Assembly (NCBI GenBank): GCA_913062745.1
Contig: CAJXXJ010000207.1
Span: forward strand, 1 to 6,847
Length of the DNA stretch: 6,847 bases
Source of the DNA: an uncultured Phaeodactylibacter sp.
GTDB taxonomy: Bacteria > Bacteroidota > Bacteroidia > Chitinophagales > Saprospiraceae
Reading direction: 5' to 3'
A model generated the notes under the pieces. That model had not been told where the DNA came from. It saw only the letters and a list, made by a program, of their open reading frames with translations, and searched no databases. The translations under genes and the position numbers were made by a program. This document shows positions 1 to 5,814 of this stretch, in pieces (positions within the stretch are counted from its first letter, which is position 1; every line of letters begins with the position of its first letter).

Positions 1-515
1 CTGCGCTCTACCGCCGCTTTAACCGCTCGGTAAAGTACAGCATCACGCACGGGCCGGAGCATTTGGATATTGTGGAAAGCGGAGAGGTGCTGCCGCTTTA
101 CGAATTGGCGCGCTACACCTTTGAGCGGCAGGGGCTGATGCCGCCGCTCAGCCTGCAAGCCCTGCAGCGGATGAATGAGGCGATCGGGAAACACGGGAAG
201 CACGAGCTGCTCTACGCCCGCGCCAAAGACGGCCGCTACCACAGCGGCACGTTATTGTTCCACACCGCCGGCGTATCCTACCCGCTGCTGGCGGGCAACG
301 GGCCGGGCTCCCGCAAAAGCGGCGCCTTCCAATATCTGATGTGGGAGTGCATGAAGCGCAGCGCTGCCCACAGCCGGCAGTTTAATTTTCTGGGCAGCAC
401 CATGCCCAATATTGCGCCTACGCTCAACGGCTTCCGGGCTGTGCCGACGCCTTACTTTGAAGTGTACCGGGCGCGGCCGGCCTTGCTGACGCCCTTTGTG
501 CAGTGGCTGATTTGA
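1..515 (+). CDS. GNAT-type N-acetyltransferase (FemAB/BioF2-like), C-terminal part, 5' end outside window
   Basis: The reading frame is open from base 3 to a TGA at 513-515 (170 residues), with no stop before the left edge, so the gene begins outside the window. A TTG at 63 exists, but conserved-looking sequence continues upstream of it (RRFNRSVKYSI, then a HGPEHLDIVES stretch). This matches the FemAB/BioF2-like acyltransferase pattern in which a F-x-R-x-x-R-x-x-I segment precedes the second GNAT fold. Further family-like parts are the YELARYTFERQG helix, the LLYARAKDGR strand, the GAFQYLMWECMKRSA helix (acyl-CoA side in the fold) and a late FNFLGSTMPNI strand. Such proteins transfer acyl or aminoacyl groups, often in cell-envelope or polysaccharide biosynthesis; the substrate cannot be read here. 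The downstream lipoprotein starts 33 bp later on the same strand and may be co-transcribed. The fold call is fairly secure, the specific role unknown. Confidence 0.72.
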   Translation, partial: ALYRRFNRSVKYSITHGPEHLDIVESGEVLPLYELARYTFERQGLMPPLSLQALQRMNEAIGKHGKHELLYARAKDGRYHSGTLLFHTAGVSYPLLAGNGPGSRKSGAFQYLMWECMKRSAAHSRQFNFLGSTMPNIAPTLNGFRAVPTPYFEVYRARPALLTPFVQWLI

Positions 516-548
516 AAAAATTATCGATCTTGGCCAAAAAGAGAATAA

Positions 549-1049
549 ATGATGACCGTACGTTGTGTTCTTGTTGTGCTGCTTGCTGCGGCCCTTGCTG
601 CCTGTAACGGGGGAGGGGCGTCCGGCTCACTGCCACAGGCCTGCGAGCTGCTCCCGCAGGATTTTATGGAAGAAGTACTGACGGAGCCGGTACGCAAGCC
701 GACGCCTACGGCTGCTAACTACGGAGAATTGTCGGCCTGTACGTTTAGCCTGCCCGCCCGCAGCCTCGATGACTATCTGGGCATCTATCTCATGCCGGCA
801 GCTACCGCAAAGGACGCCCTTCAACTGCAGGCGGTAGCTGCAGAGTGGAAAACGCGCAATGCAGAAGCGGACTACGAAGTGTTGCCTAATGCGGACTACC
901 CGATGGCTTGGTTTCCCGGGCAGCGCAAGGTGTACCCGTCTACTTTCATTATTCTGTTTGAGGAAGTAACGCTGGTGATTACCGGTATTGACCTAAATGA
1001 TGCGAAGGCTTTTGCATTCAAAGCGATGCAGGAGCACGGCTGGCATTGA
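549..1049 (+). CDS. Small predicted lipoprotein of unknown function
   Basis: This is a 166-residue protein. Its N-terminus is a lipoprotein signal: a short start with one Arg, a hydrophobic run (VLVVLLAAALAA) and a lipobox L16-A17-A18-C19, followed by a Gly/Ser-rich tether (NGGGASGS). Signal peptidase II would cleave before Cys19, leaving a lipid-anchored protein of about 148 residues. The mature part has two further cysteines, C32 (ACELLPQDF) and C64 (SACTFSL), spaced as in small extracytoplasmic DUF3558-like lipoproteins, where they could form a disulfide; that resemblance is a visual impression, not a confirmed family. The C-terminal half alternates strands (STFIILFEEVTLVITGI) with a final helix. 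Two ATG codons are adjacent (549 and 552); either could be the start, and a purine-rich AAAAAGAGAA lies just upstream. It ends 9 bp from the convergent nuclease gene, with no terminator hairpin between them. Confidence 0.75.
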   Translation: MMTVRCVLVVLLAAALAACNGGGASGSLPQACELLPQDFMEEVLTEPVRKPTPTAANYGELSACTFSLPARSLDDYLGIYLMPAATAKDALQLQAVAAEWKTRNAEADYEVLPNADYPMAWFPGQRKVYPSTFIILFEEVTLVITGIDLNDAKAFAFKAMQEHGWH

Positions 1050-1058
1050 TAGTGGCTG

Positions 1059-2111
1059 CTACAGCTCTTCCCGCACCTGCTGCACAAATTCCGGCGTAAC
1101 GGCCAGGATTTCGCAGATGATAGGGGCCCCGAAGCCCCGCCGGATCATATTTTGACAGGCTTCCCTGGCTTTTCGTTGCTCTCCTTCTTCCACTAAGGTG
1201 TCTACAGAACTTGCAGCGTCGGAGGTTTTGCCCTCCATTTCATTTCGGATTTGCGCTACAAATTCCGGGCTCACCTCCAGCGCATCGCAGATGGTGCGGT
1301 CATCCAAGCCAAGCCGGATCATATTCCGGCAGGTAACGATGGTTTTCTGTTCCAGGCCCTTTTGTACAAATAATTCCAGCGTACTCATAACGGAAGGTTT
1401 GATTGTATCGGGAAGGTCGACGATGATTTCCTGCACGCGGTCCTCATCGGCCTTCATTTTGTTGAAAAAGTAAACGACCAGCGGTTTGAATAAGTTCCCG
1501 TGCTCATCCATAGCCTTGAGCAACAGTAAGGAAGCGCGTTCCTCCAGATAACCACTGTCGTAAAAATGCTTCATGACAAGTAAGGCTGCACTCAGCAAAG
1601 TCGGTTCAATGCGTTCAATCTGCTCATCTGGTATCTTCGGAAAGTTATGAAAAATGTATTCAAAATCAGGCAAGTATGGTTGAAACGCAGAGTCCACCGG
1701 CTCAAAAAAGTGCCGTATGGGCAAATAAGCTAGTGGCTGTTGCCCATGATACATTAGTATAGGCAACACCAATCTGGGAGGCTCATTAGCTTTTACCCGC
1801 TTCAGCATCGCGCTGCTGATGTAATGCAGAATTTGAAAAGCTGCGTGTTTATCCGGATAGCTCTTGTGCTCAAAAAGCAGGCAAAGGTCGGAAGGCTGCC
1901 CGGACTGCGTTTCTACTGAGAACACAAGATCGGCGAATGTTTTCCGGAGCTGCTCATCTACGAAGGAGCCCTCCTCAGGGGTAAGCGTGTCTATCTTCAC
2001 CGCCTGTAGTATATGCGAAGGCAAAAAAGCCTTTAGGTAAGCCTTGGTGCGTTCCACATCTGAAAATACAGCCGTAAAAAACGCATCGTGAGAGAACGGT
2101 AACTCCTGCAT
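1059..2111 (-). CDS. Rpn family recombination-promoting nuclease / PD-(D/E)XK nuclease family transposase
   Basis: The protein is 350 residues from the ATG at 2111. An in-frame TTG at 2168 would add 19 residues, but it lies inside the promoter, so ATG is preferred. The N-terminus has the family's SHDAFFTAVFSD opening (H8-D9). A PD-(D/E)XK core follows: D61 in FADLVFSV, then E81-H-K83 in LCLLFEHKSYPDKH, then a hydrophobic helix (AFQILHYISSAML) and LVLPILMYHGQ. This is the order seen in E. coli RpnA-E and the Transposase_31 (PF04754) group, which are Mg-dependent DNA endonucleases that promote RecA-independent recombination and, in E. coli, act in phage defence. The catalytic residues look intact. 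The C-terminal third (252-350) is unusual: it carries two copies of a roughly 41-residue motif joined by a linker at about 293-309. G+C content is visibly lower than in dinB. The gene is convergent with the lipoprotein and divergent from dinB. Confidence 0.85.
   Translation of the reverse strand: MQELPFSHDAFFTAVFSDVERTKAYLKAFLPSHILQAVKIDTLTPEEGSFVDEQLRKTFADLVFSVETQSGQPSDLCLLFEHKSYPDKHAAFQILHYISSAMLKRVKANEPPRLVLPILMYHGQQPLAYLPIRHFFEPVDSAFQPYLPDFEYIFHNFPKIPDEQIERIEPTLLSAALLVMKHFYDSGYLEERASLLLLKAMDEHGNLFKPLVVYFFNKMKADEDRVQEIIVDLPDTIKPSVMSTLELFVQKGLEQKTIVTCRNMIRLGLDDRTICDALEVSPEFVAQIRNEMEGKTSDAASSVDTLVEEGEQRKAREACQNMIRRGFGAPIICEILAVTPEFVQQVREEL
1062..1358 (-). repeat. Tandem duplication inside the Rpn gene (C-terminal helical motif, two copies 174 bp apart)
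   Basis: Copy 1 is residues 252-292 (bases 1358-1236) and copy 2 is residues 310-350 (bases 1184-1062). Aligned without gaps they share about 19 of 41 residues, including C-x-NMIR-x-G, I-C-x-x-L-x-V, PEFV-x-Q and R-x-E. The DNA also matches locally, for example ACAAATTCCGG at 1084-1094 and 1258-1268, exactly 58 codons apart. Each copy resembles the single tail motif (basic helix, Gly turn, then an I-x-x-x-x-x-x-S/T-x-E-E/F-x-x-x-I/V helix) that often closes proteins of this family. Confidence 0.8.
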
Positions 2112-2137
2112 GGCTTTAGGGTTTAGTAATGACCCCT

Positions 2138-2169
2138 TAAAGATAAATAAATTTGTTTTAAAAAACAAA
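2138..2169 (-). promoter_or_regulatory. Predicted Bacteroidota-type promoter for the Rpn nuclease gene
   Basis: Read on the minus strand, TTTG (2169-2166) is followed after exactly 20 bp by TATCTTTA (2145-2138), one base off the TAnnTTTG -7 consensus. Transcription would start at about 2130-2135, some 20-25 bases before the ATG at 2111. This placement argues against the TTG at 2168 as the start. Confidence 0.6.
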
Positions 2170-2170
2170 T
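2151..2170. repeat. Perfect 20-bp inverted repeat between the divergent Rpn and dinB genes
   Basis: The arms ATTTGTTTT and AAAACAAAT (9 bp each) flank a 2-bp AA centre. Each arm contains the TTTG -33 element of one of the two divergent promoters. It could therefore be a dyad operator for a shared regulator, or simply the product of two back-to-back -33 boxes. No regulator gene is visible in the window. Confidence 0.75.
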
Positions 2171-2183
2171 AATTTTACTTTTG
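2152..2183 (+). promoter_or_regulatory. Predicted Bacteroidota-type promoter for dinB
   Basis: TTTG (2152-2155), a 20-bp spacer and TACTTTTG (2176-2183) give an exact fit to TTTG-N19-21-TAnnTTTG. Transcription would begin at about 2188-2192, leaving an untranslated leader of about 125 bases before the dinB ATG at 2316. The element interlocks with the minus-strand promoter: the two -33 boxes overlap in span and both lie in the palindrome. Confidence 0.65.
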
Positions 2184-2315
2184 GCTCGATCTACCCCTCC
2201 ATTGCGCGACTCCTCTCAGCATTTGCAAAGAGTAGAAAATTTAACATGCTATGAAAATACTGCCGTTCGGTGGCCTGTTGCGGTGTGCGGCGGCAGTACA
2301 GAAAACGAACACAAT

Positions 2316-3455
2316 ATGTTTGAACGAGCTATTTTGCACCTGGACCTCGACGCCTTCTTCGTATCCGTGGAGCAGCTGCACAACCGGGAGCTGCGTGGCA
2401 AGCCGGTCATCATTGGCGGCAGCAGTGGAAGAGGGGTGGTCGCAAGCTGCAGCTACGAGGCGCGCCGCTACGGCATCCACGCTGCTATGCCCATCCGGCA
2501 CGCCCTGCAGCGCTGCCCGGACGCGATTGTGCTGCGGGGGGATATGGAAAACTACCTGCGCCATTCCGCGCTGATCACGGAGCTACTGGCGGAGGAGGCC
2601 CCGGTTTTGGAGAAAGCCTCGATTGATGAGTTTTACCTGGACATCAGCGGTATGGACCGCTACTTCGGCTGCTGGAAGTGGTCGCAGGAGCTGCGGCAGA
2701 AAGTCATTCGCGAAAGCGGCCTGCCCTTATCGATCGGCCTGTCTGTCAACAAGCTGGTCTCCAAAGTCGGGGCCGGCGAGGGTAAGCCCAACGGGGCACA
2801 GCTGGTGGAAGCCGGGCGGGAAAAGCAATTTCTGGCCCCGCTGCCGGTGCGCCGCCTGCCCGCCGTGGGCAAAGTGACGAGCCACCGCCTGAACCAGATG
2901 GGCATCCGCACGGTGCAGGCGCTCAGTCAGGTACCGCCTCTGCTGCTGCAGCGCGAATTCGGCAAGCCCGGCAAGCAGCTTTGGGAAAAGGCGCACGGCA
3001 TCGACCACCGGCCTGTGGTGCCCTACACCGACCGGCAGTCGATCTCTACCGAACGCACTTTCCAAACGGATACCACCGACGTACACTTCCTGCGCAGCAC
3101 CCTCAATCAAATGGTCACGCAGCTGGCCTACGAGCTGCGGCAGTCCGCCCGGCTGACTTCCTGCATCACCGTTAAGCTGCGGTATACCGATTTCAACACC
3201 TTCACCCGGCAGCACCGCCTGCCCTATACAGCTTCCGACAGTACGCTGCTGCACCACGCCCGCGAGCTGCTCGAACAGCTGTACGAGCGCCGGCAGCTGG
3301 TGCGCCTGCTGGGCGTCCGCTTCAGCAATCTCGTGCCCGGCCACCCGCAGATGAGCCTGTTTGACGCCACCGCCGAGGAGCAGCGCCTGCAGTCAGCGAT
3401 GGATGGGATACGGAAGCGGTTTGGGAAGGGAGCGGTGGGCTGGGGGAAGGGATAG
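2316..3455 (+). CDS. dinB: DNA polymerase IV (Y-family translesion polymerase)
   Basis: The protein is 379 residues from the ATG at 2316. Upstream in-frame codons reach a TTG at 2181, but that lies in the -7 promoter element and the extra residues do not look like the family, so 2316 is chosen. Family landmarks run in order: H8-L-D10-L-D12-AFF palm motif, with D10 as metal ligand and F15 at the steric-gate position; the SYEARRYGI finger segment (46-54); S102-I-D104-E105 with the other catalytic acids; SVNKLVSKVGAGEGKPNG (143-160); a helix-hairpin-helix thumb (about 178-206); and a little-finger domain (about 240-340). A beta-clamp-binding peptide, QMSLF (345-349), lies close to the C-terminus. 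All catalytic residues are present and the length is normal. The enzyme copies damaged templates with low fidelity, recruited by the sliding clamp. It is transcribed divergently from the Rpn nuclease; no recognisable LexA site was found. Confidence 0.95.
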   Translation: MFERAILHLDLDAFFVSVEQLHNRELRGKPVIIGGSSGRGVVASCSYEARRYGIHAAMPIRHALQRCPDAIVLRGDMENYLRHSALITELLAEEAPVLEKASIDEFYLDISGMDRYFGCWKWSQELRQKVIRESGLPLSIGLSVNKLVSKVGAGEGKPNGAQLVEAGREKQFLAPLPVRRLPAVGKVTSHRLNQMGIRTVQALSQVPPLLLQREFGKPGKQLWEKAHGIDHRPVVPYTDRQSISTERTFQTDTTDVHFLRSTLNQMVTQLAYELRQSARLTSCITVKLRYTDFNTFTRQHRLPYTASDSTLLHHARELLEQLYERRQLVRLLGVRFSNLVPGHPQMSLFDATAEEQRLQSAMDGIRKRFGKGAVGWGKG

Positions 3456-3469
3456 GTACGGCTTTCTTA

Positions 3470-3501
3470 TTGACGCTCCTGGTTGAATTTCCCTATCTTT
3501 A
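3470..3501 (+). promoter_or_regulatory. Predicted promoter for the AAA-ATPase/nuclease gene, almost on its start codon
   Basis: TTG (3470-3472), a 21-bp spacer and TATCTTTA (3494-3501) fit the Bacteroidota pattern with one mismatch in each box. The -7 box ends only five bases before the ATG at 3507, so the transcript would have almost no leader. It also rules against an upstream in-frame TTG at 3483, which lies between the boxes. Confidence 0.5.
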
Positions 3502-3506
3502 CAACT

Positions 3507-5054
3507 ATGAAAAAACTACCCATCGGCATACAAAGCTTTAGCGAAATACGCAAAGGCGGCTACGTATATGTGGACAAAACGGAGCTGGTACACCGCATGG
3601 TGACGATGGGGAAGCCTTATTTTCTGTCTCGGCCCCGCCGCTTTGGCAAATCGCTGCTGGTGTCTACCCTCAAGGAGCTGTTTGAGGGCAACAAGGCCCT
3701 GTTTGAAGGATTGTGGATTGAAGCGCATTGGGATTGGGAGCAGCGCCATCCGGTGCTTCACTTTTCCTTTGACGCCATGGATTATGAGCAGTCAGGGCTG
3801 GAGAGCGCTTTATCAAGAGCTCTGGATGGACAAGCAAAACAACTGGGGCTGGAGCTTAGCCATTCGAACTACAAGGCCCGGTTCAATGAGCTGATCACCG
3901 CCGCTCATGAAAAGTATGGTCAGGTGGTTCTTTTGATAGATGAATACGACAAGCCCATCATCGACTACTTAAGCGCCGAAAGCATGGCGCAGGCAAAAGC
4001 CAACCGCAATATTTTGCGGGAATTCTACGGCGTTATCAAGAGTGCGGATGCGCAGCTGCGGCTGGTTTTTATCACCGGCATCACCAAGTTCTCCAAGGTG
4101 TCCATTTTCTCCCACCTCAACAACCTGAATGACCTGACGCTCGACCGGCACTACGCTACCCTGACCGGCTACACGCAGCAGGAACTGGAGCACTACTTTG
4201 CCGATCATCTGGAGGCCACCCGGGAAACGCTGGGGCTTACGATGGAAGCGCTGCTTGATCACATGAGGCTTTGGTACAATGGCTATTCCTGGGATGGCCA
4301 GTCCCGGCTTTACAACCCATTTGGCATCCTGAATTTCTTGTCCAAGCAACAGTTTACCAACTTTTGGTTTGCTACCGGCAGCCCCAATTTTCTGATTGAG
4401 CAGATGCGGGAAAGGCAGCTTTTTGCTGTGGAAAACCTGGAGGTCAGCAGCATCGTTTTTGAACAGTTTGACCTGGATTATGTGGCACCGGTTTCTCTTC
4501 TTTTTCATGCGGGTTACCTTACGGTCAAATCGGTGGATGTCATGACTGGCGAGTATGTACTCGATTACCCCAATAAAGAAGTACGGGAAAGTATGTACCA
4601 ATTCCTGATCGATGAGCTGGCACCCGAGCAGGGCCACCGGCATACCGGGCGTACGATACGGGATATGCGCGAAGCTTTTCATAATGGAGATTTAGAGCAA
4701 GTCCGTCAAATCCTTAATGGTATCCTTGCAGGTTTGCCTTACGAGACCTTCGACAAGAAATCAGAGGGGCTTTACCACGGCTTGGTGCATATCGTCTTCA
4801 ACTATCTGGGCATCTACGCGGATAGTGAGGTGCACTCCGCCCGCGGCCGGGCAGATGCGGTGGTGCAGACATCGGATACCGTCTATATTTTCGAGTTTAA
4901 GTTCAAAGAATCAGCGGAGGTTGCCTTGGCTCAACTGCAAGAGCGCGGTTATGCCGACCGCTATCGCAGCAGTGGGAAACGCATGCTCGGTATTGGGGTG
5001 GGGTTTGATGCGGAGCGTCGGGAAATTGGTACTTGGGAGGTAGCAGCCTTATAA
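3507..5054 (+). CDS. AAA-ATPase-like protein with C-terminal PD-(D/E)XK nuclease domain
   Basis: The protein is 515 residues from the ATG at 3507. The N-terminus has the signature of the AAA-ATPase_like family (PF09820): PIGIQSFSEIRKGGYVYVDKT, then a degenerate P-loop SRPRRFGKS (41-49, lysine K48), Walker B VVLLIDEYD (140-148) and a sensor-like FITGITKFSKVSIFSHLNN (188-206). The middle contains the family's LWYNGYSWDG (255-264) and NPFGILNFL segments. The C-terminus is a PDDEXK_9 (PF08011) nuclease domain: GLYHGLVHIVFNYLGI, then D450 in GRADAVV and E463-F-K465 in YIFEFKFK, which form the D...E-x-K site. The core residues of both modules are present and the length is usual for the family. Its biological role is not established; copies are numerous in Bacteroidota and often accessory, and a DNA-targeting or defence role is inference. 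It follows dinB by 51 bp and appears to have its own promoter. Confidence 0.88.
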   Translation: MKKLPIGIQSFSEIRKGGYVYVDKTELVHRMVTMGKPYFLSRPRRFGKSLLVSTLKELFEGNKALFEGLWIEAHWDWEQRHPVLHFSFDAMDYEQSGLESALSRALDGQAKQLGLELSHSNYKARFNELITAAHEKYGQVVLLIDEYDKPIIDYLSAESMAQAKANRNILREFYGVIKSADAQLRLVFITGITKFSKVSIFSHLNNLNDLTLDRHYATLTGYTQQELEHYFADHLEATRETLGLTMEALLDHMRLWYNGYSWDGQSRLYNPFGILNFLSKQQFTNFWFATGSPNFLIEQMRERQLFAVENLEVSSIVFEQFDLDYVAPVSLLFHAGYLTVKSVDVMTGEYVLDYPNKEVRESMYQFLIDELAPEQGHRHTGRTIRDMREAFHNGDLEQVRQILNGILAGLPYETFDKKSEGLYHGLVHIVFNYLGIYADSEVHSARGRADAVVQTSDTVYIFEFKFKESAEVALAQLQERGYADRYRSSGKRMLGIGVGFDAERREIGTWEVAAL

Positions 5055-5233
5055 GGACAGACCCGGCACTTTTTGGAAGAAAAAACTACTGCTCTCCGTT
5101 GGGCAATGCGGTCCCTCTACCAGCTGCCTGAGGCCGAACGGCAGCGTATGGCGGAGGTGGTAGAATGGGCGGCGGGCTTTACCTGGCGGGGTATGTGGAG
5201 CGGTTGGAGGGGGTGCTGAGTGGGCTATTTTAA
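5055..5233 (+). pseudogene. Possible remnant of a protein C-terminus with a frame break
   Basis: Directly after the ATPase stop the same frame is open to a TGA at 5217-5219 and reads like a real helical protein end: FLEEKTTALRWAMRSLYQL, then PEAERQRMAEVVEWAAG. It then degenerates into Trp/Gly-rich sequence. In the frame that ends at 5231-5233 the better-looking ending YVERLEGVLSGLF appears. A one-base indel at around 5170-5190 would join the two halves. The Leu/Glu-rich helices resemble the tails of PD-(D/E)XK transposase-like proteins, but that is only an impression. There is no start codon or promoter of its own. It is probably a decayed fragment, or the far end of a gene deleted from this spot. 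Confidence 0.4.
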
Positions 5234-5237
5234 GCCC
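5222..5237. terminator. Weak hairpin over the convergent stops
   Basis: GGGCT (5222-5226) pairs with AGCCC (5233-5237) around a 6-base loop. It sits on the overlapping stop codons of the two convergent remnants, with a run of seven T at 5255-5261 downstream on the plus strand. The stem is short and the T run is 17 bases away, so terminator function is doubtful. Confidence 0.25.
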
Positions 5238-5389
5238 TCAAGGCATTGCTTACCTTTTTTTGCTCTTCTTCGGGCGTTGCCTCATCCTGAGAGATGATGA
5301 ACTCCTGTTTTTAATGACTAGTTTCCACCACAGCTTTGCGATAATCAAATTTAGCCCCCCGCGATATTTCCAAATTTTTGGGCTTCTTT
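5230..5389 (-). pseudogene. Possible minus-strand gene remnant with an in-frame stop
   Basis: Reading the minus strand from about 5389, one frame gives KPKNLEISRGAKFDYRKAVV then ETSH, a TAA at 5313-5311, and then in the same frame KQEFIISQDEATPEEEQKK then VSNALRA with a final TAA at 5232-5230. Both halves have a protein-like, charged composition, and the second looks like a natural hydrophilic C-terminus. This suggests one coding sequence interrupted by a nonsense codon. The frame can be followed upstream to an ATG at 5481 (56 codons before the first stop), but that upstream part is Cys/Leu-rich and unconvincing. I do not recognise a family. Confidence 0.35.
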
Positions 5390-5580
5390 TTCAAAAAACA
5401 TTGTAAGAAGCACAAAGCTTGGCGATTCAGGGACGTAAGGCACAATGGGTCTGCTGTAACCGTGCAGCATATTACCTTCATACCGGTAGCGGTTTTGGGA
5501 GTCTCCCCCGATTGCTATCAAAGCCATAATCGCCGCCTGAGTGTGTAGCGCACAGCCTGATACTTTCCCCTTTCGGCACA
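5234..5580. other. Stretch without an intact gene
   Basis: Apart from the minus-strand remnant at its left side, no complete gene is seen. A 76-codon minus-strand frame (5581-5351) could start only at a GTG overlapping the stop of the preceding gene. Its middle (RYRYEGNMLHGYSRPIVPYV) looks mildly protein-like, but the beginning and end do not, and no family is recognised. The stretch probably holds degraded coding sequence. No RNA gene or strong hairpin was found. Confidence 0.4.
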
Positions 5581-5814
5581 CTACTGTTTCACAAACCTTG
5601 CCCGCCCAATAGTACCATCTTCAAAAATAATGGCGACGACATATATCCCCTTTGAAAGCCCCTGCACAGCTATTGACTGCCTGCCCTGTAGTACAGTCTC
5701 TCCAAGATGCCGTCCGTCCAGGCTGAAGAGGGTTACCCGGTCTACCGTGCGGTTGCCAATATTTGAAAAATGGATCTCATCAGTCGCAGAATTGGGGTAA
5801 ATGGTAATGGGGTG
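5581..5814 (-). other. Type IX secretion C-terminal sorting domain (type A)
   Basis: The last 77 residues of the broken cargo gene form a typical Por-secretion tail (PF18962-like). It begins HPITIYPNSATDEIHFSN, where the usual YPNPA has become YPNSA, continues through VTLFSLDGRHLGETVL and LSKGIYVV, and ends in the basic tail ARFVKQ. These tails direct cargo through the outer membrane and are removed on secretion. This block is uninterrupted, so its identity does not depend on the frame repairs. Confidence 0.88.

Noticed and set aside
1050..1058. Bidirectional terminator between the lipoprotein and Rpn genes
   Set aside because: The gap is nine bases and no GC-rich stem with a T run could be found around it.
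1198..1473. 91-codon plus-strand frame opposite the Rpn gene
   Set aside because: It is antisense to the duplicated tail of a well-supported gene and has Ser/Arg-rich shadow composition.
2109..2168. Longer Rpn protein starting at TTG 2168
   Set aside because: The extra 19 codons lie over the predicted promoter and the palindrome and do not resemble the family; the SHDAFF opening sits seven residues after the ATG at 2111.
2181..2315. Longer DinB starting at TTG 2181
   Set aside because: The TTG is within the -7 promoter element, there is no ATG between 2181 and 2316, and Pol IV proteins normally begin a few residues before the H-x-D-x-D motif.
2727..3344. 205-codon minus-strand frame opposite dinB
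   Set aside because: It is an antisense shadow caused by the high G+C content of dinB, with no recognisable features.
3969..4682. 237-codon minus-strand frame opposite the ATPase gene
   Set aside because: It lies entirely antisense to a gene with clear Walker and nuclease motifs, and its own translation shows no domain or signal.
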